Shown one piece after another: positions 34,991 to 49,154 of a DNA stretch of 64,000 nt. The translations under genes were made by a program, and so were the position numbers. The notes beneath the pieces are model-generated. The model did not search any database. It saw only the letters and a list, made by a program, of their open reading frames with translations, and was not told the DNA's origin. Every line of letters begins with the position of its first letter. Within the stretch, counting starts at the first letter, position 1. The DNA lies in assembly GCF_021560035.1 (NCBI RefSeq), contig NZ_CP074373.1, positions 1,608,001 to 1,672,000 of the forward strand. The letters run 5' to 3'. Source of the DNA: Virgibacillus sp. NKC19-16 (GTDB lineage: Bacteria; Bacillota; Bacilli; Bacillales; Amphibacillaceae).

Positions 34991-35467
34991 ATGTATGTGT
35001 ATTATATTATTGCACTAGTCATTATTGCCATTGACCAGGTGACGAAATGGATTGTTGTTCGAACAATGGAGCTTGGTGAGCAAATTACAATTATTGAAAA
35101 CTTCTTCTATCTTACATCACACCGTAATAGTGGTGCTGCATGGGGAATCCTAGAGGGACAGATGCTGTTTTTCTATATTGTAACTGTTATTGTTGTTATA
35201 GGGATTATTTATTACATGCAAACATATGCCAAAGAAAGTAGAAGTTTAGCAATTGGTTTAAGTTTCGTTCTGGGTGGTGCAATTGGTAACTTTATTGATC
35301 GCCTTTTTCATCAGGAAGTCGTTGATTTCTTTGATTTTATAATCTTTGGTTATAATTTTCCTATTTTTAATATAGCTGACTCTGCTTTAACGGTTGGGGT
35401 TATATTAATTATTATTGCAACAATAATCGATGAAACGAAAACGAAGAAAGGAAAAGCAAAAAAATGA
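34991..35467 (+). CDS. lspA: Lipoprotein signal peptidase (SPase II)
   Basis: A 158-residue protein with four membrane helices. It cleaves the signal peptide of prolipoproteins after lipid modification. The two catalytic aspartates are D103 (GNFIDRLFH) and D130 ([10 protein letters not shown]), both in conserved context, plus the N-terminal DQVTKW and the NSGAAWG block. A GGGGGA site precedes the ATG. Its end overlaps the rluD start by 4 nt (ATGA), so the two are coupled. Confidence 0.96.
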   Translation: MYVYYIIALVIIAIDQVTKWIVVRTMELGEQITIIENFFYLTSHRNSGAAWGILEGQMLFFYIVTVIVVIGIIYYMQTYAKESRSLAIGLSFVLGGAIGNFIDRLFHQEVVDFFDFIIFGYNFPIFNIADSALTVGVILIIIATIIDETKTKKGKAKK

Positions 35468-36375
35468 CCTCATTCCATCATATTGTTACAGAAGCGCAGG
35501 CAAACCAACGAATTGATAAATTACTTACTATATTAAATCCGGAGATATCTCGTTCGCAGGTGCAATCATGGATCACAAAAGACCACGTAACTGTTAACGG
35601 CGAGCAAGTAAAAGCGAATTATAAGTGTCAGACAGGTGATGCTATTGAGTGGTCATATCCAGAAGTGGAGCCCCTGGATATCATAGCAGAGAACATTCCA
35701 TTATCCATTGTTTATGAGGATAGCGATTTATTAGTTGTTAATAAACCAAAAGGAATGGTTGTCCATCCATCAGCAGGTCATCCATACGGTACACTTGTTA
35801 ATGCCCTTCTCCATCACTGTGATGATCTATCCGGTATAAATGGAGTCCAGCGTCCTGGTATTGTCCATCGGATTGATAAGGATACGAGTGGTTTATTAGT
35901 CGTTGCAAAAAATGACCAAGCACATTCTCATTTATCTGAACAGCTGTCAACAAAAGAAGTTAAACGAGTATATGTAGCACTTGTTCATGGAGAAATTCCA
36001 CATGAAACGGGAATGATCGATGCACCAATCGGAAGGGATCCAAAAGATCGCCAGCGTATGGGGATTGTCGATAACGGCAGGCCTGCCGTGACACATTTTA
36101 AAGTGATAAAAAGCTATCCTGATTATACACATGTAGAATGTCAGTTGGAGACAGGAAGAACCCATCAGATCCGTGTACATATGAAATATATCGGTTATCC
36201 ATTGGTCGGTGATCCTAAATATGGCCGCAGAAAAACAATGGATACAAACGGCCAGGTATTACATGCAGGTCTGCTTGGTTTTACGCATCCAACGACAAAT
36301 AAGTGGATGGAATTTGAAGCAAAGCCCCCTGCCTATTTTGAAGAAATTTTGGCGAATATAGAAAAATTGTATTGA
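35464..36375 (+). CDS. rluD: 23S rRNA pseudouridine synthase, RluD family (YlyB)
   Basis: A 303-residue protein: S4 RNA-binding domain (about 13-65, [22 protein letters not shown]), then the RluA/RluD catalytic domain with the active-site aspartate D138 in [15 protein letters not shown], and [23 protein letters not shown]. It probably modifies U1911, U1915 and U1917 or nearby 23S positions. Homologues next to lspA and pyrR are called YlyB. The pyr promoter overlaps its stop codon. Confidence 0.93.
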   Translation: MTSFHHIVTEAQANQRIDKLLTILNPEISRSQVQSWITKDHVTVNGEQVKANYKCQTGDAIEWSYPEVEPLDIIAENIPLSIVYEDSDLLVVNKPKGMVVHPSAGHPYGTLVNALLHHCDDLSGINGVQRPGIVHRIDKDTSGLLVVAKNDQAHSHLSEQLSTKEVKRVYVALVHGEIPHETGMIDAPIGRDPKDRQRMGIVDNGRPAVTHFKVIKSYPDYTHVECQLETGRTHQIRVHMKYIGYPLVGDPKYGRRKTMDTNGQVLHAGLLGFTHPTTNKWMEFEAKPPAYFEEILANIEKLY

Positions 36376-36400
36376 CAATGACCGTTGTCTCTGAAATAAT
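36372..36400 (+). promoter_or_regulatory. SigA promoter of the pyr operon
   Basis: TTGACA (36372-36377), a 17-nt spacer and AATAAT (36395-36400, 5 of 6). The -35 covers the rluD stop codon at 36373-36375. Confidence 0.85.
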
Positions 36401-36428
36401 AAGAGAAATAAATAAGTGCCCCTTTAAT

Positions 36429-37084
<656 letters not shown>

Positions 37085-37100
37085 ATAGATAAACCTTTAA

Positions 37101-37196
37101 CTAAATCCAGAGAGATTTACAAGGTTGTTTAAGGAAACGTGGATAGAACTATATACACGTGTACCTCTTTGCAGCCTTATGCAGAGAGGTTTTTTT
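37101..37196 (+). promoter_or_regulatory. PyrR attenuator 2, between pyrR and pyrP
   Basis: A second PyrR-binding loop, AAATCCAGAGAGATTT (37103-37118), is followed by a terminator: ACCTCTTTGC (37163-37172) with 37181-37190 (one G-U pair) and seven T. It lets pyrP and downstream genes respond to UMP separately from pyrR. Confidence 0.9.
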
Positions 37197-37237
37197 AATG
37201 ACAATGAAAGTTTTCTGAAAAAGTGGAGGTATGTAAA

Positions 37238-38605
37238 ATGACACAGAAAAAGATGGCGATGGGTGTAAACGAAGTACCAAAATCCGGACAATGGCTGCTA
37301 CTCAGCATCCAGCATTTATTTGCAATGTTTGGCTCTACGATATTAGTTCCGTTTCTTACGGATTTATCCCCTGCGGTTGCACTCATATCAAGTGGGGCTG
37401 GTACATTGGCGTATTTAGTAATTACAAAGGGGAGAATTCCGGCATATTTGGGATCCAGTTTCGCATTTATAGCTCCAATTATTGGTGCAAGTGCTGCGGC
37501 AGGCCCTGCTGGTGCAATGATTGGTAGTTTCCTGGCAGGTATTGTATATGGCATGGTCGCCTTACTTATTGCATTCCTTGGTACAAACTGGCTCATGCGG
37601 ATACTTCCTCCGATTGTAGTCGGTCCAGTCATTATTGTAATTGGATTGGGTTTAGCCCCCACCGCTATCGATATGGCAATGTTTGATAATGAAGTTTATA
37701 GTGGAACCTTTGTAACCGTAGCATTATTCACGCTGACTATTACGATTATCGCTAACATATTTTTTAAAGGTTTTTTCGGACTTATTCCAATATTAATCGG
37801 TATTATAAGTGGTTATTTATTTGCTCTAGTGCAAGGCATTGTTGATACTGCACCAATTCAAGCAGAATGGAATGCAATGATTTCATCTGGATCGATCGGA
37901 GAATTTTTTGCCGCGTTTTTCCAAATGCCAGAATTTATCATCCCATTTGTTGACTATGCTCCGTTAGATATTATTAATCTGCAAATCGTTGCTATTATGG
38001 TTCCTGTTGCGCTTGTGACCATTGCTGAACATATAGGAGATCAGATGGTTTTATCAAAAGTTGCAGGCCGAAACTTCTTAAAAAACCCCGGACTGCATCG
38101 TTCTATATTAGGCGACGGGGTTGCGACAGTGATTGCCTCTTTTATCGGAGGTCCACCAAACACAACCTATGGTGAAAATATTGGTGTCTTATCCATTACA
38201 AAAGTGTTCAGTGTGTTTGTTATCGGAGGAGCAGCGGTTCTCGCAATATTGTTTGGATTTATTGGAATTATTACAGCGACGATTAGTTCCATTCCAACTG
38301 CCGTTATGGGAGGTGTATCCATTCTATTATTTGGAATAATTGCCTCGAACGGATTACGAATGCTGATTGATAACCAAATAGATTTTGGACACAATCGCAA
38401 TTTAATTATCGCCTCTGTCATATTGGTTATTGGAGTTGGAGGAGCTTATATTGAAGTATATGACGGGCTAGAAATTGCCGGGATGGCTTTATCCGCAATC
38501 ATTGGTGTTATCCTAAATCTCATCTTACCTGGTAAGGAAACTGGATATGGTAATGGCGCATTGTTTGAAACTGAAATCCCTGATGATCAAAAGCATGCAT
38601 CATAA
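37238..38605 (+). CDS. pyrP: Uracil permease (NCS2 family)
   Basis: A 455-residue membrane transporter with about 14 helices. NCS2 signature segments are GSSFAFIAPIIGA, the conserved ALVTIAEHIGDQMVLSK with the substrate-binding glutamate in EHIGD, and GGPPNTTYGENIGVLSITKV. Its place between pyrR and pyrB with a PyrR attenuator in front assigns it to uracil rather than xanthine or ascorbate. The ATG at 37238 has GTGGAGGT 7 nt upstream. Confidence 0.95.
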   Translation: MTQKKMAMGVNEVPKSGQWLLLSIQHLFAMFGSTILVPFLTDLSPAVALISSGAGTLAYLVITKGRIPAYLGSSFAFIAPIIGASAAAGPAGAMIGSFLAGIVYGMVALLIAFLGTNWLMRILPPIVVGPVIIVIGLGLAPTAIDMAMFDNEVYSGTFVTVALFTLTITIIANIFFKGFFGLIPILIGIISGYLFALVQGIVDTAPIQAEWNAMISSGSIGEFFAAFFQMPEFIIPFVDYAPLDIINLQIVAIMVPVALVTIAEHIGDQMVLSKVAGRNFLKNPGLHRSILGDGVATVIASFIGGPPNTTYGENIGVLSITKVFSVFVIGGAAVLAILFGFIGIITATISSIPTAVMGGVSILLFGIIASNGLRMLIDNQIDFGHNRNLIIASVILVIGVGGAYIEVYDGLEIAGMALSAIIGVILNLILPGKETGYGNGALFETEIPDDQKHAS

Positions 38606-38622
38606 CGAATGAGGAGGTAGCT

Positions 38623-39549
38623 ATGCGACATTTTATATCGGTTAATCAATTAACTGTAGAGGAAATAATGAACCTTTTTGAAACAGCAGACTGGTACCGT
38701 TATACAGGTCTTGAATTGAAGCAGCAGCTATTTGCAGCAAACTTATTTTTCGAACCAAGTACAAGAACGAAATCAAGTTTCATCATAGCCCAGAGAAGGC
38801 TTGGAATGGAAGTCCTGGATTTTCATACAGAAACCTCTAGTGTAAAAAAAGGAGAATCCTTGTACGATACTGCAAAGACCTTTGAATCTATGGGTGCAAA
38901 TTTATTAGTTGTTCGTCATCAATCGGATTCTTGGTTTGAGAATCTAAAGGGAAATATTTCCATACCAATGATCAATGCAGGGGCAGGGACAGCAGAGCAT
39001 CCTACTCAATGTTTACTCGATCTGATGACGATTTATCAAGAATATCGTACGTTCAAAGATTTGAAGATTGTTATCGCAGGAGATATAAAACATAGCCGTG
39101 TAGCCCAATCAAATGCCTATGCGTTAAAAGCTTTAGGAGCAAGGGTATTTTTTAGTGCAGCTCCTGGCTTTGAAGCCTATCAGTTGGATTTTCCATATAT
39201 CTCCATGGACGAGGCCGTGAATATGTGTGATGCGATCATGCTCCTGCGCATTCAACATGAACGACATAATCAGGGTTCAGCCTCAATGACTGATTATCTG
39301 AAAAATTACGGTTTAACCAAAGATCGGGAAAAACGAATGAAACAACATGCTATTATACTTCATCCTGCTCCAATCAACAGGGGTGTAGAAATAGATTCCG
39401 ATTTAGTAGAGTGTGAGCGATCACGGATATTTAAGCAAATGGAAAATGGTGTTTATATAAGAATGGCGATTATCACAAACATATTGCAGGAATGGGGGAT
39501 TATGAATGAAAACAGTATTGAAAAATGCGAAACGGCTATTAGCAGCTGA
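38623..39549 (+). CDS. pyrB: Aspartate carbamoyltransferase, catalytic subunit
   Basis: A 308-residue enzyme making N-carbamoyl-aspartate. Carbamoyl-phosphate site FFEPSTRTKSSF (about 46-57), NAGAGTAEHPTQCLLDLMT and LHPAPINRG are all intact. No regulatory chain (pyrI) is encoded nearby, as usual in bacilli. It starts only 17 nt after pyrP with a GAGGAGG site, so the third attenuator that B. subtilis has here is absent. Its last 44 nt overlap pyrC in another frame. Confidence 0.96.
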   Translation: MRHFISVNQLTVEEIMNLFETADWYRYTGLELKQQLFAANLFFEPSTRTKSSFIIAQRRLGMEVLDFHTETSSVKKGESLYDTAKTFESMGANLLVVRHQSDSWFENLKGNISIPMINAGAGTAEHPTQCLLDLMTIYQEYRTFKDLKIVIAGDIKHSRVAQSNAYALKALGARVFFSAAPGFEAYQLDFPYISMDEAVNMCDAIMLLRIQHERHNQGSASMTDYLKNYGLTKDREKRMKQHAIILHPAPINRGVEIDSDLVECERSRIFKQMENGVYIRMAIITNILQEWGIMNENSIEKCETAISS

Positions 39550-40789
39550 CGAAATGGAAATATGTGACATATTAATTGAAGGTAGGAAAATTAAACAAAT
39601 CGCTGCTAATATTTCAGAGGATGCGGATGAGGTGATCAACTGCAACGAAAATTTAATCGTACCTGGGTTTATTGATGTACATATTCATTTACGAGAACCC
39701 GGTGGCGAACGTAAAGAAACCATTGCTTCAGGGACAAAAGCAGCAGCCCGAGGTGGTTTTACAACCGTTTGCGCGATGCCTAACACAAATCCAGTGCCGG
39801 ATAATGTGTCTACAATAGAAACTCTTTTAGAAAAAATCAAGCAGGATGCCGTTGTTCGTGTGATTCCCTATGCAGCCATCACGAAAAACTTAAAAGGGAA
39901 ATCATTGACGAATATAGCGGAAATTGCCAACAAGGAAGTGTTTGCTTTTACCGATGATGGAGTGGGGATCCAAACGGCAGACTTCATGTTACAAGCTATG
40001 AAGCAAGCAGCTGCCTGTGGTATGCCGATCGTAGCACATTGTGAGGATAACTCGATCGTTTATGGAGGTGTCCTCCATGATGGGAAGGTAAGCGCGGCGT
40101 TAGACCTGCCGGGGATACCCTCTATAAGTGAATCCGTACAAATAGCCCGTGATGTGCTGCTTGCTGAGGCGGCAAGTTGTCATTATCATGTCTGTCATGT
40201 GAGTACCAAAGAGTCTGTGAGAATCATTCGTGATGCAAAAAAAGCTGGTATACATATAAGTGCTGAAGTAACGCCACATCATCTATTATTAAATGAGGAA
40301 TCTATTACGGCAGATGATGCTAATTTTAAGATGAACCCGCCACTTCGGGCAAAAGAAGATCAGCAAGCATTATTAGAAGGATTATTGGATGGGACGATCG
40401 ATTTTATTGCAACAGATCATGCGCCACATACAAAGAATGAGAAGGAAATAGGTTTTCTAAAAGCCCCTTTTGGAATTGTCGGGCTTGAAACAGCATTTTC
40501 ATTGCTTTATACGAAACTTGTAAAAACGAATCAGGTTACGCTAAAACAATTAGTTGATTGGCTGACGATTAAACCTGCTGAAGTGTTTCATATGCCATAT
40601 GGTACGCTTGAAGAAAATGTAGTGGCAGATATCACCTTGATAGATTTGCAAAGGGAAACAATAATTGACAAAGAAAGCTTTCATTCCAAAGGGAAAAATA
40701 CTCCTTTTCACAACTGGAAAGTTAGAGGTTTACCGATTCTAACAATTGCTGAAGGAAAAATTGCTTACAAGGAGGATATCAATGCGTAA
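39506..40789 (+). CDS. pyrC: Dihydroorotase
   Basis: A 427-residue amidohydrolase of the class I type. Zinc ligands lie in DVHIHLREPGGERKET (about 57-72), AHCED, HVSTKESV and FIATDHAPHT, with the catalytic aspartate in the last. The ATG at 39506 (MKTVLKNAKRLL) is the family start and makes the gene overlap pyrB by 44 nt, which suggests tight translational coupling; a shorter start would remove the first strand. Confidence 0.96.
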   Translation: MKTVLKNAKRLLAADEMEICDILIEGRKIKQIAANISEDADEVINCNENLIVPGFIDVHIHLREPGGERKETIASGTKAAARGGFTTVCAMPNTNPVPDNVSTIETLLEKIKQDAVVRVIPYAAITKNLKGKSLTNIAEIANKEVFAFTDDGVGIQTADFMLQAMKQAAACGMPIVAHCEDNSIVYGGVLHDGKVSAALDLPGIPSISESVQIARDVLLAEAASCHYHVCHVSTKESVRIIRDAKKAGIHISAEVTPHHLLLNEESITADDANFKMNPPLRAKEDQQALLEGLLDGTIDFIATDHAPHTKNEKEIGFLKAPFGIVGLETAFSLLYTKLVKTNQVTLKQLVDWLTIKPAEVFHMPYGTLEENVVADITLIDLQRETIIDKESFHSKGKNTPFHNWKVRGLPILTIAEGKIAYKEDINA

Positions 40790-41879
40790 ACGACAATTGG
40801 TTCTAGAGGACGGCACGGTCTTTATTGGGGAAAGCTTTGGAAGTGAGAAAGTGACAACAGGGGAAGTTGTTTTTAATACAGGGATGACAGGCTATCAGGA
40901 GGTGATTTCTGATCCTTCTTATTGTGGTCAAATCGTGATGATGACCTATCCGCAAGTAGGGAATTATGGTATTAATCGAGATGACTTTGAAACAATTTCC
41001 CCATTTATTCATGGATTTATTGTGAAGGAGGTATGTGATTATCCATCCAATTTTCGTAGCGAAGAGGGTTTGGATAGTTATTTAAAAGCAAATGATATAC
41101 CGGGTATTACCGGGATTGATACAAGGAAATTGACAAAAGTTATTCGTCAATCGGGAACAATGAAGGCGATGATAACAACGATGGATGATTTTTACGAGGT
41201 AGCGGTTGAACGTCTCCAGAATATGCCCATGCAAAGAGATCAGGTTCAACAAACATCAACGGTTAAGCCATATGTGGTGCCAGGGCGTGGGATGCGTATA
41301 GTTCTAGTCGATTTTGGGATGAAACATGGTATATTACGTGAACTGACAAAGCGTAATTGTCACATAACAGTTGTTCCTTACAACTACGGCACAGAAAATA
41401 TTCTCCGATTAAAACCAGATGGCATTATGCTGACGAATGGTCCTGGTGATCCAAAAGATGTACCCGAGGCCATTGAAATGATTAGGAATTTGCTTGGTGA
41501 GATCCCAATATTTGGAATTTGCTTGGGTCATCAATTGCTCGCCCTGGCATGTGGGGGAGACACGGAAAAAATGAAATTTGGACATAGAGGTTCTAACCAC
41601 CCGGTTAAAGATGTTAAAACGCTTAAAACATATATGACATCGCAAAATCACAGTTATGCGATTAGAGAACATTCTCTGGAGAATACTGATTTAGAAGTAA
41701 CACAATTTGCATTGAATGATCACACGATTGAAGGGATAAGACACGCCATTCACTCGGCCTTCTCCGTGCAGTATCATCCAGAGAGTTCACCAGGTCCGGA
41801 AGATACGAGTCATTTATTTGATGATTTTATCCAAATGATTAAACATGATCAGGTTAAAAAGGAGGATGCATATGCCTAA
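40782..41879 (+). CDS. pyrAA: Carbamoyl-phosphate synthase, pyrimidine-specific small chain
   Basis: A 365-residue glutaminase subunit. The N-terminal CPS small-chain domain (1-140) is followed by the class I amidotransferase domain with the nucleophile C247 in [13 protein letters not shown] and the His-Glu pair in [13 protein letters not shown]. It overlaps pyrC by 8 nt and pyrAB by 8 nt. AAGGAGG lies 5-11 nt before the ATG. With PyrAB it makes carbamoyl phosphate for pyrimidines; the in-operon copy is expected to be under PyrR control and UMP inhibition. Confidence 0.96.
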   Translation: MRKRQLVLEDGTVFIGESFGSEKVTTGEVVFNTGMTGYQEVISDPSYCGQIVMMTYPQVGNYGINRDDFETISPFIHGFIVKEVCDYPSNFRSEEGLDSYLKANDIPGITGIDTRKLTKVIRQSGTMKAMITTMDDFYEVAVERLQNMPMQRDQVQQTSTVKPYVVPGRGMRIVLVDFGMKHGILRELTKRNCHITVVPYNYGTENILRLKPDGIMLTNGPGDPKDVPEAIEMIRNLLGEIPIFGICLGHQLLALACGGDTEKMKFGHRGSNHPVKDVKTLKTYMTSQNHSYAIREHSLENTDLEVTQFALNDHTIEGIRHAIHSAFSVQYHPESSPGPEDTSHLFDDFIQMIKHDQVKKEDAYA

Positions 41880-44800
41880 AAACTACTCGATTCAAACAAT
41901 TCTAGTGATCGGTTCAGGTCCGATAGTGATCGGCCAGGCAGCAGAATTTGATTATTCGGGTACACAGGGCTGTCAGGCACTAAGAGAAGAGGGGTATACC
42001 GTCATTCTTGCCAATTCGAATCCTGCAACGATTATGACCGACCATACTGTAGCGGACAAGGTCTATATGGAACCATTAACGATGGAATTCTTAAGTAAAA
42101 TAATCCGAAAAGAAAAGCCGGATGCAATCCTGCCAACATTGGGTGGACAAACTGGACTCAACTTGGCTGTAGCACTTGAGGAATCGGGGATTTTATCAAC
42201 TTATGATGTAAAGCTGTTGGGTACTTCTCTGGAGGCCATTCAAAAGGCAGAAGACCGGGAACAATTCAGAGATTTAATGCGGGAATTGAACGAACCTGTA
42301 CCTGAGAGTTCCATTATAAATTCGGTTGAACAGGCATGTGACTTTGCAGCTAAACTAGAGTTTCCATTAATTGTGCGTCCTGCCTATACGCTCGGTGGTA
42401 CAGGTGGCGGCATGTGTTTTAACAAAGCAGAATTAATGGAAATAGCGCGTAACGGTATAGCATTATCACCAGTAAACCAATGCCTTATTGAGAAGAACAT
42501 CGCAGGATTAAAGGAAATTGAGTATGAAGTAATGCGAGATAAAAATGATCAGGCAATTGTTGTTTGTAATATGGAAAATGTTGATCCAGTAGGTATTCAT
42601 ACAGGAGATTCGATCGTGGTCGCACCCTCCCAAACATTAAGTGATCGAGAACATCAGCTACTCAGAAATGCTTCGTTAAAAATTATTCGTGCACTTGGAA
42701 TTGAGGGTGGCTGTAACGTGCAATTAGCGCTTGATCCAAACAGTTTTGATTACTATATCATTGAAGTTAACCCACGGGTAAGCAGATCATCTGCATTGGC
42801 ATCAAAAGCGACAGGTTATCCGATTGCCAAAATCGCAGCGAAAATAGCGGTTGGTTTAACATTGGATGAAATTATAAATCCGATAACCGGAACAACATAT
42901 GCAATGTTCGAACCCGCACTTGACTATGTTGTTACCAAAATTCCGCGATTTCCATTTGATAAGTTTGTCACTGGTGATCGCAATCTAGGAACGCAAATGA
43001 AAGCAACCGGAGAAATCATGGCGATTGGAAGAAATGTTGAAGAATCGCTTTTAAAAGGAATTCGGTCACTTGATAGTAATGCAGAAGAACTTTGGTTAGC
43101 TAGTTTATTGGGTGTAACAGATGAAGACATCAAATTTCGTTTAAAAAAAGCCGACGATGAGCGGATATTTGTCTTAGCAGAGGCCCTACGAAGAGGGATG
43201 ACAATCGAAGAGATTTTTCAGTTAACGAAAATAGACCGTTTTTTCATCATGAAAATAGAAAACATTATTAAATTGGAAAAGGAATTAGCTACAACTAAAT
43301 TTTCAAATGAACTATTATGGAAAGCAAAAATGTTGGGTGTTTCCGATACACAGATTGCACGGTTGTGGAATACGTCCGCAGATGAAATTTATGAACAACG
43401 ACGATCAGAAAAAATCACACCAGTATATAAAATGGTAGACACTTGTGCAGCTGAATTTGAATCCCGGACCCCATACTTTTACAGTACATATGAAGAAGAA
43501 AATGAGTCTATTAGATCTGATCGGAAGAAGGTTCTTGTGCTGGGATCGGGTCCTATACGCATTGGTCAGGGAATTGAATTTGATTACGCCACCGTTCATT
43601 CTGTATTAGCCATACAAGAAATGGACTATGAAGCCATCATTATGAATAATAATCCGGAAACCGTTTCTACAGACTTCAGTATCTCTGACAAGCTTTACTT
43701 TGAGCCACTTACGTTGGAGGATATCATGCATGTCATCGAAATCGAACAGCCGGAAGGAGTAATTGTACAATTTGGCGGGCAAACAGCGATAAATTTAGCT
43801 GCAGGGCTAAAACGCCGAGGAGTACGTATTTTAGGAACAAATTTAAATGCAATCGATCGTGCAGAGGACCGGGATAAGTTTGAGCTGCTTTTGGATGAAC
43901 TGGAATTATTGCGGCCAAATGGAAAAACCGTTCGTAAGCTTGATCAAGCACTGGAAGTAGCAAAATCAATCGGATATCCTGTGTTGGTTCGTCCATCATA
44001 TGTTATTGGCGGAAGCAGAATGGAAATTGTCTATGATGATGAAGAACTACGAGCCTATTTAGCAAAATCTAAAACCATCAATCAAGAGCACCCAATTTTA
44101 ATCGATAAATATATTACAGGTATTGAAGTAGAAGTTGATGCCATAAGTGATGGGGATACAGTGATTGTACCAGGGATTATGGAACATATTGAACGTTCCG
44201 GAGTTCATTCCGGAGATTCCATTGCCGTTTATCCGCCACAGCGAATGAGTAAATCCGTAAAGCAAAAGTGTATGGATGCCACAACAAAAATTGCTCGCAA
44301 GTTACAGGTTAAGGGACTAATTAATATTCAGTTTATCATTCAGCATAATGATGTATTTGTTCTTGAAGTAAACCCGCGGGCAAGTAGAACGATTCCATTT
44401 TTAAGCAAAATAACCGGGGCCCCGATGGCTAAATTGGCTACGAAATGCATTTTAGGAATAAAGTTAGCTGATTTAGGTTACAAGACAGGTATTTTGCCGG
44501 AAAACGATGATGTATCTGTGAAAGTTCCTGTATTCTCATTTGATAAATTACGCAGTGTGGATACCATTCTTGGACCGGAGATGAAATCTACTGGTGAAGT
44601 AATCGGTTATGATAAAACGTTGGAAAAGGCTCTATATAAAGGGCTAATTGCGTCCGGTCTTTCCGTACCACGTGTTGGTGCTGTTTTACTAACAGTGGCT
44701 GACAAAGACAAACAAGAAGTGCTTGAAATAGCAGATCGTTTTCATAAATTAGGATTTCAATTATATGCAACAAAAGGGACAGCTGTTTCCATAAGGAATT

Positions 44801-45068
44801 CTGGAATACCGGTAATCGATGTAGCAAAAATTGGTAACGCGGAGCCGAATGTTCTATCCATTATCGAAAATGGCCATGTGCAATTTGTCGTGAACACGCT
44901 AACTTCAGGGAAACAACCACGTTCAGACGGATTCATGATTCGCAGGGAAGCAGTAGAACATGGAATTGCCTGTTTAACTAATTTAGATACAGCGAATGCA
45001 ATCTTGCGTGTGATCGATTCAACGACGTTTAGTGCGAAGCCAATGATAAACAAAGAGGCAGTACGGTT

Positions 45069-45072
<4 letters not shown>
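41872..45072 (+). CDS. pyrAB: Carbamoyl-phosphate synthase, pyrimidine-specific large chain
   Basis: A 1066-residue enzyme with two homologous ATP-grasp halves: carboxyphosphate half starting [23 protein letters not shown] and carbamoyl-phosphate half starting [23 protein letters not shown] (about residue 550), then an MGS-like allosteric domain at the end (about 930-1066). The start ATG 41872 (MPKNYSIQ) follows AAAGGAGG. It ends in a 4-nt overlap with pyrK. Confidence 0.97.
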
Positions 45073-47430
<2,358 letters not shown>

Positions 47431-47447
<17 letters not shown>

Positions 47448-48051
47448 ATTGGCAAGAGATTTGTTAGCTATTAAAGCAGTACAAATTAATACACAAGCAT
47501 ATTTTACATGGACTTCAGGAATCAAATCACCTATCTATTGTGATAACAGGTTAAGCATGTCACACCCGCGAGTACGCAGGAAGATTTCAGAAGCATTCAC
47601 CCAAATCATTGAAAATATGGAAGTTACGCCCGACGTGATTGCGGGTTGTGCTACGGCCGGCATCCCCCACGCAGCGTGGCTATCTGAGAAGTTAAACTTA
47701 CCTATGGTTTACGTTCGTTCCAAGCCAAAGGGGCATGGGAAAGAAAATCAAATAGAAGGAAAGATGGAGAAGGGACAAAAGGTACTTGTGATCGAAGACC
47801 TTATTTCCACCGGGAGTTCATCTATTGAAGCCGCAATAGCGTTAAGAAATGAAGGTGCAGAAGTAATTGGCGTTTTAGCAATTTTTACATACGGATTACA
47901 GAAGTCCATTCAGCAATTTTCCACTAAAAATCTACCAGTCCAAACGATTACAGGGTTTGACCAATTAGTAGATGCTTTAGTCGAAGATAACAAAATAGAA
48001 GAAACGGAAAAAAGTGAATTAGTAGCCTGGCGAAATGCGTTAGGGACATGA
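47431..48051 (+). CDS. pyrE: Orotate phosphoribosyltransferase
   Basis: A 206-residue type I phosphoribosyltransferase converting orotate and PRPP to OMP. Signature YFTWTSGIKSPIYCDNR, VRSKPKGHGKENQIEG (flexible loop) and the PRPP motif VLVIEDLISTGSSS. It is the last gene of the pyr operon; AAGGAG lies 8 nt before the ATG. No convincing terminator follows in the 160-nt gap, which holds a weak TATAAT (48160-48165) before degV. Confidence 0.96.
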
Positions 48052-48058
48052 AGAGAAA

Positions 48059-48071
48059 GGTTCTTTGTCCC
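48059..48071 (+). repeat. Short repeat, copy 1 (degenerate)
   Basis: GGTTCTTTGTCCC lies just after pyrE. It resembles the longer copy after degV at 49074-49094 (GGTTCTCTGTCCCC core), in the same orientation. Confidence 0.4.
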
Positions 48072-48211
48072 AATATACGAAAACTTGCGCCCCTCTAATT
48101 ATTTATTTTTTTTGCATGTATAACTTTCCCTTTTAATACTGTATAGTTAAAGTTGAACATATAATACAGCACGAACAGCAAAGGCTTTGTTATTATAAAG
48201 GGGGATCTTTT

Positions 48212-49063
48212 ATGAGAAGAATTATTTTATCGACAGAAAGTGGAGCAGATTTACCTGAGGATTTGGCGACTAAACATGGTGTTCAAGTGGTTGCGATGCA
48301 TGTCATCATGGATGGACGGGATTATTTAGATGGCGCGTTACCCGTAGAGGATATTTTTGACTATTATGAGCGAACAAAGAAAATACCTTCCACTACATCC
48401 ACTAATTCCAATGAATACCATGATTTTTTTACGAAGATAAGAGAGGATTTCCCTGATTGTATCATTGTTCACATTGGCTATACGTCAAAGGCATCTTCTT
48501 CTTTCCAAAATGCGGTGATCGCCTCAGAGAATTTTGAGGATCTCTTTCTCATTGATGCTTTGAACGTAACAGGTGGATTAGCTGCTATTGTTATGTATGC
48601 TGTTAACTTGTTAGAGAAAGAACCTGCGATTGAACCTGTTCGTTTAATAGAAAAAATTGAAGCAATCATTCCTAAATCAAGGCTGGCTTTTGTCCCCGGC
48701 AGTTTAGAATTTTTAAAAGCAGGTGGACGAGTAAGCAATGTCGCTTATCTCGGAGGGGCTTTATTAAAATTAAAACCACGCATTGAGTTAGTTGAGGGAA
48801 AACTTGTTTCAACTAAAAAATATCGTGGCAAAATGAGTATTGTCACAGAAAACCTTATGCAAGATTATTTAAATCAATATAACATTGATAGAGAGCAACT
48901 TTACTTTCAATATTCAATAGGACTAGATGCAAGTATCAAGCAGCGGATGGATGAAATCGCTAAAGAAAATGGATTCGAAAATGTAACATGGATTCAAGCT
49001 GGTGCGATGATTTCCACGCACGCTGGACCTGGGGGCTTTGGAATAGCGGGATTAGAAGTTTAA
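48212..49063 (+). CDS. DegV-family protein (fatty-acid binding)
   Basis: A 283-residue protein of the DegV (FakB) family: N-terminal part with STESGADLPEDL, the lipid-head contact region around STTSTNSNEY (about 53-62), and SRLAFVPGSLEFLKAGGRVSN in the second half. Family members carry a fatty acid and present it to the kinase FakA; FakA is not in this window. The start ATG follows AAAGGGGG. It lies after pyrE, where B. subtilis has the cys genes, so the stretch from here to ohr is accessory. Confidence 0.9.
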   Translation: MRRIILSTESGADLPEDLATKHGVQVVAMHVIMDGRDYLDGALPVEDIFDYYERTKKIPSTTSTNSNEYHDFFTKIREDFPDCIIVHIGYTSKASSSFQNAVIASENFEDLFLIDALNVTGGLAAIVMYAVNLLEKEPAIEPVRLIEKIEAIIPKSRLAFVPGSLEFLKAGGRVSNVAYLGGALLKLKPRIELVEGKLVSTKKYRGKMSIVTENLMQDYLNQYNIDREQLYFQYSIGLDASIKQRMDEIAKENGFENVTWIQAGAMISTHAGPGGFGIAGLEV

Positions 49064-49073
49064 TGGAACGTAT

Positions 49074-49094
49074 GGTGACAGGTTCTCTGTCCCC
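49074..49094 (+). repeat. Short REP-like repeat, copy 2
   Basis: From 49074 a GGTGACAGG head and then TTCTCTGTCCCC form the dyad-like sequence that I remember as a frequent short intergenic repeat in Firmicutes (GTGACAG...CTGTCCCC type). It lies 11 nt after degV. A degenerate copy lies after pyrE. Confidence 0.45.
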
Positions 49095-49116
49095 GGCTGG
49101 ATTGTGATAGGCTTTA

Positions 49117-49154
49117 AAAAAGAAATGATCCAATAATAGGGATCATTTCTTTTT
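49117..49154. terminator. Bidirectional terminator between degV and the methyltransferase gene
   Basis: A perfect 15-bp stem (49117-49131 with 49140-49154) has an 8-nt loop, A-rich before and T-rich after, so it works on both strands. The two genes are convergent. Confidence 0.9.
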
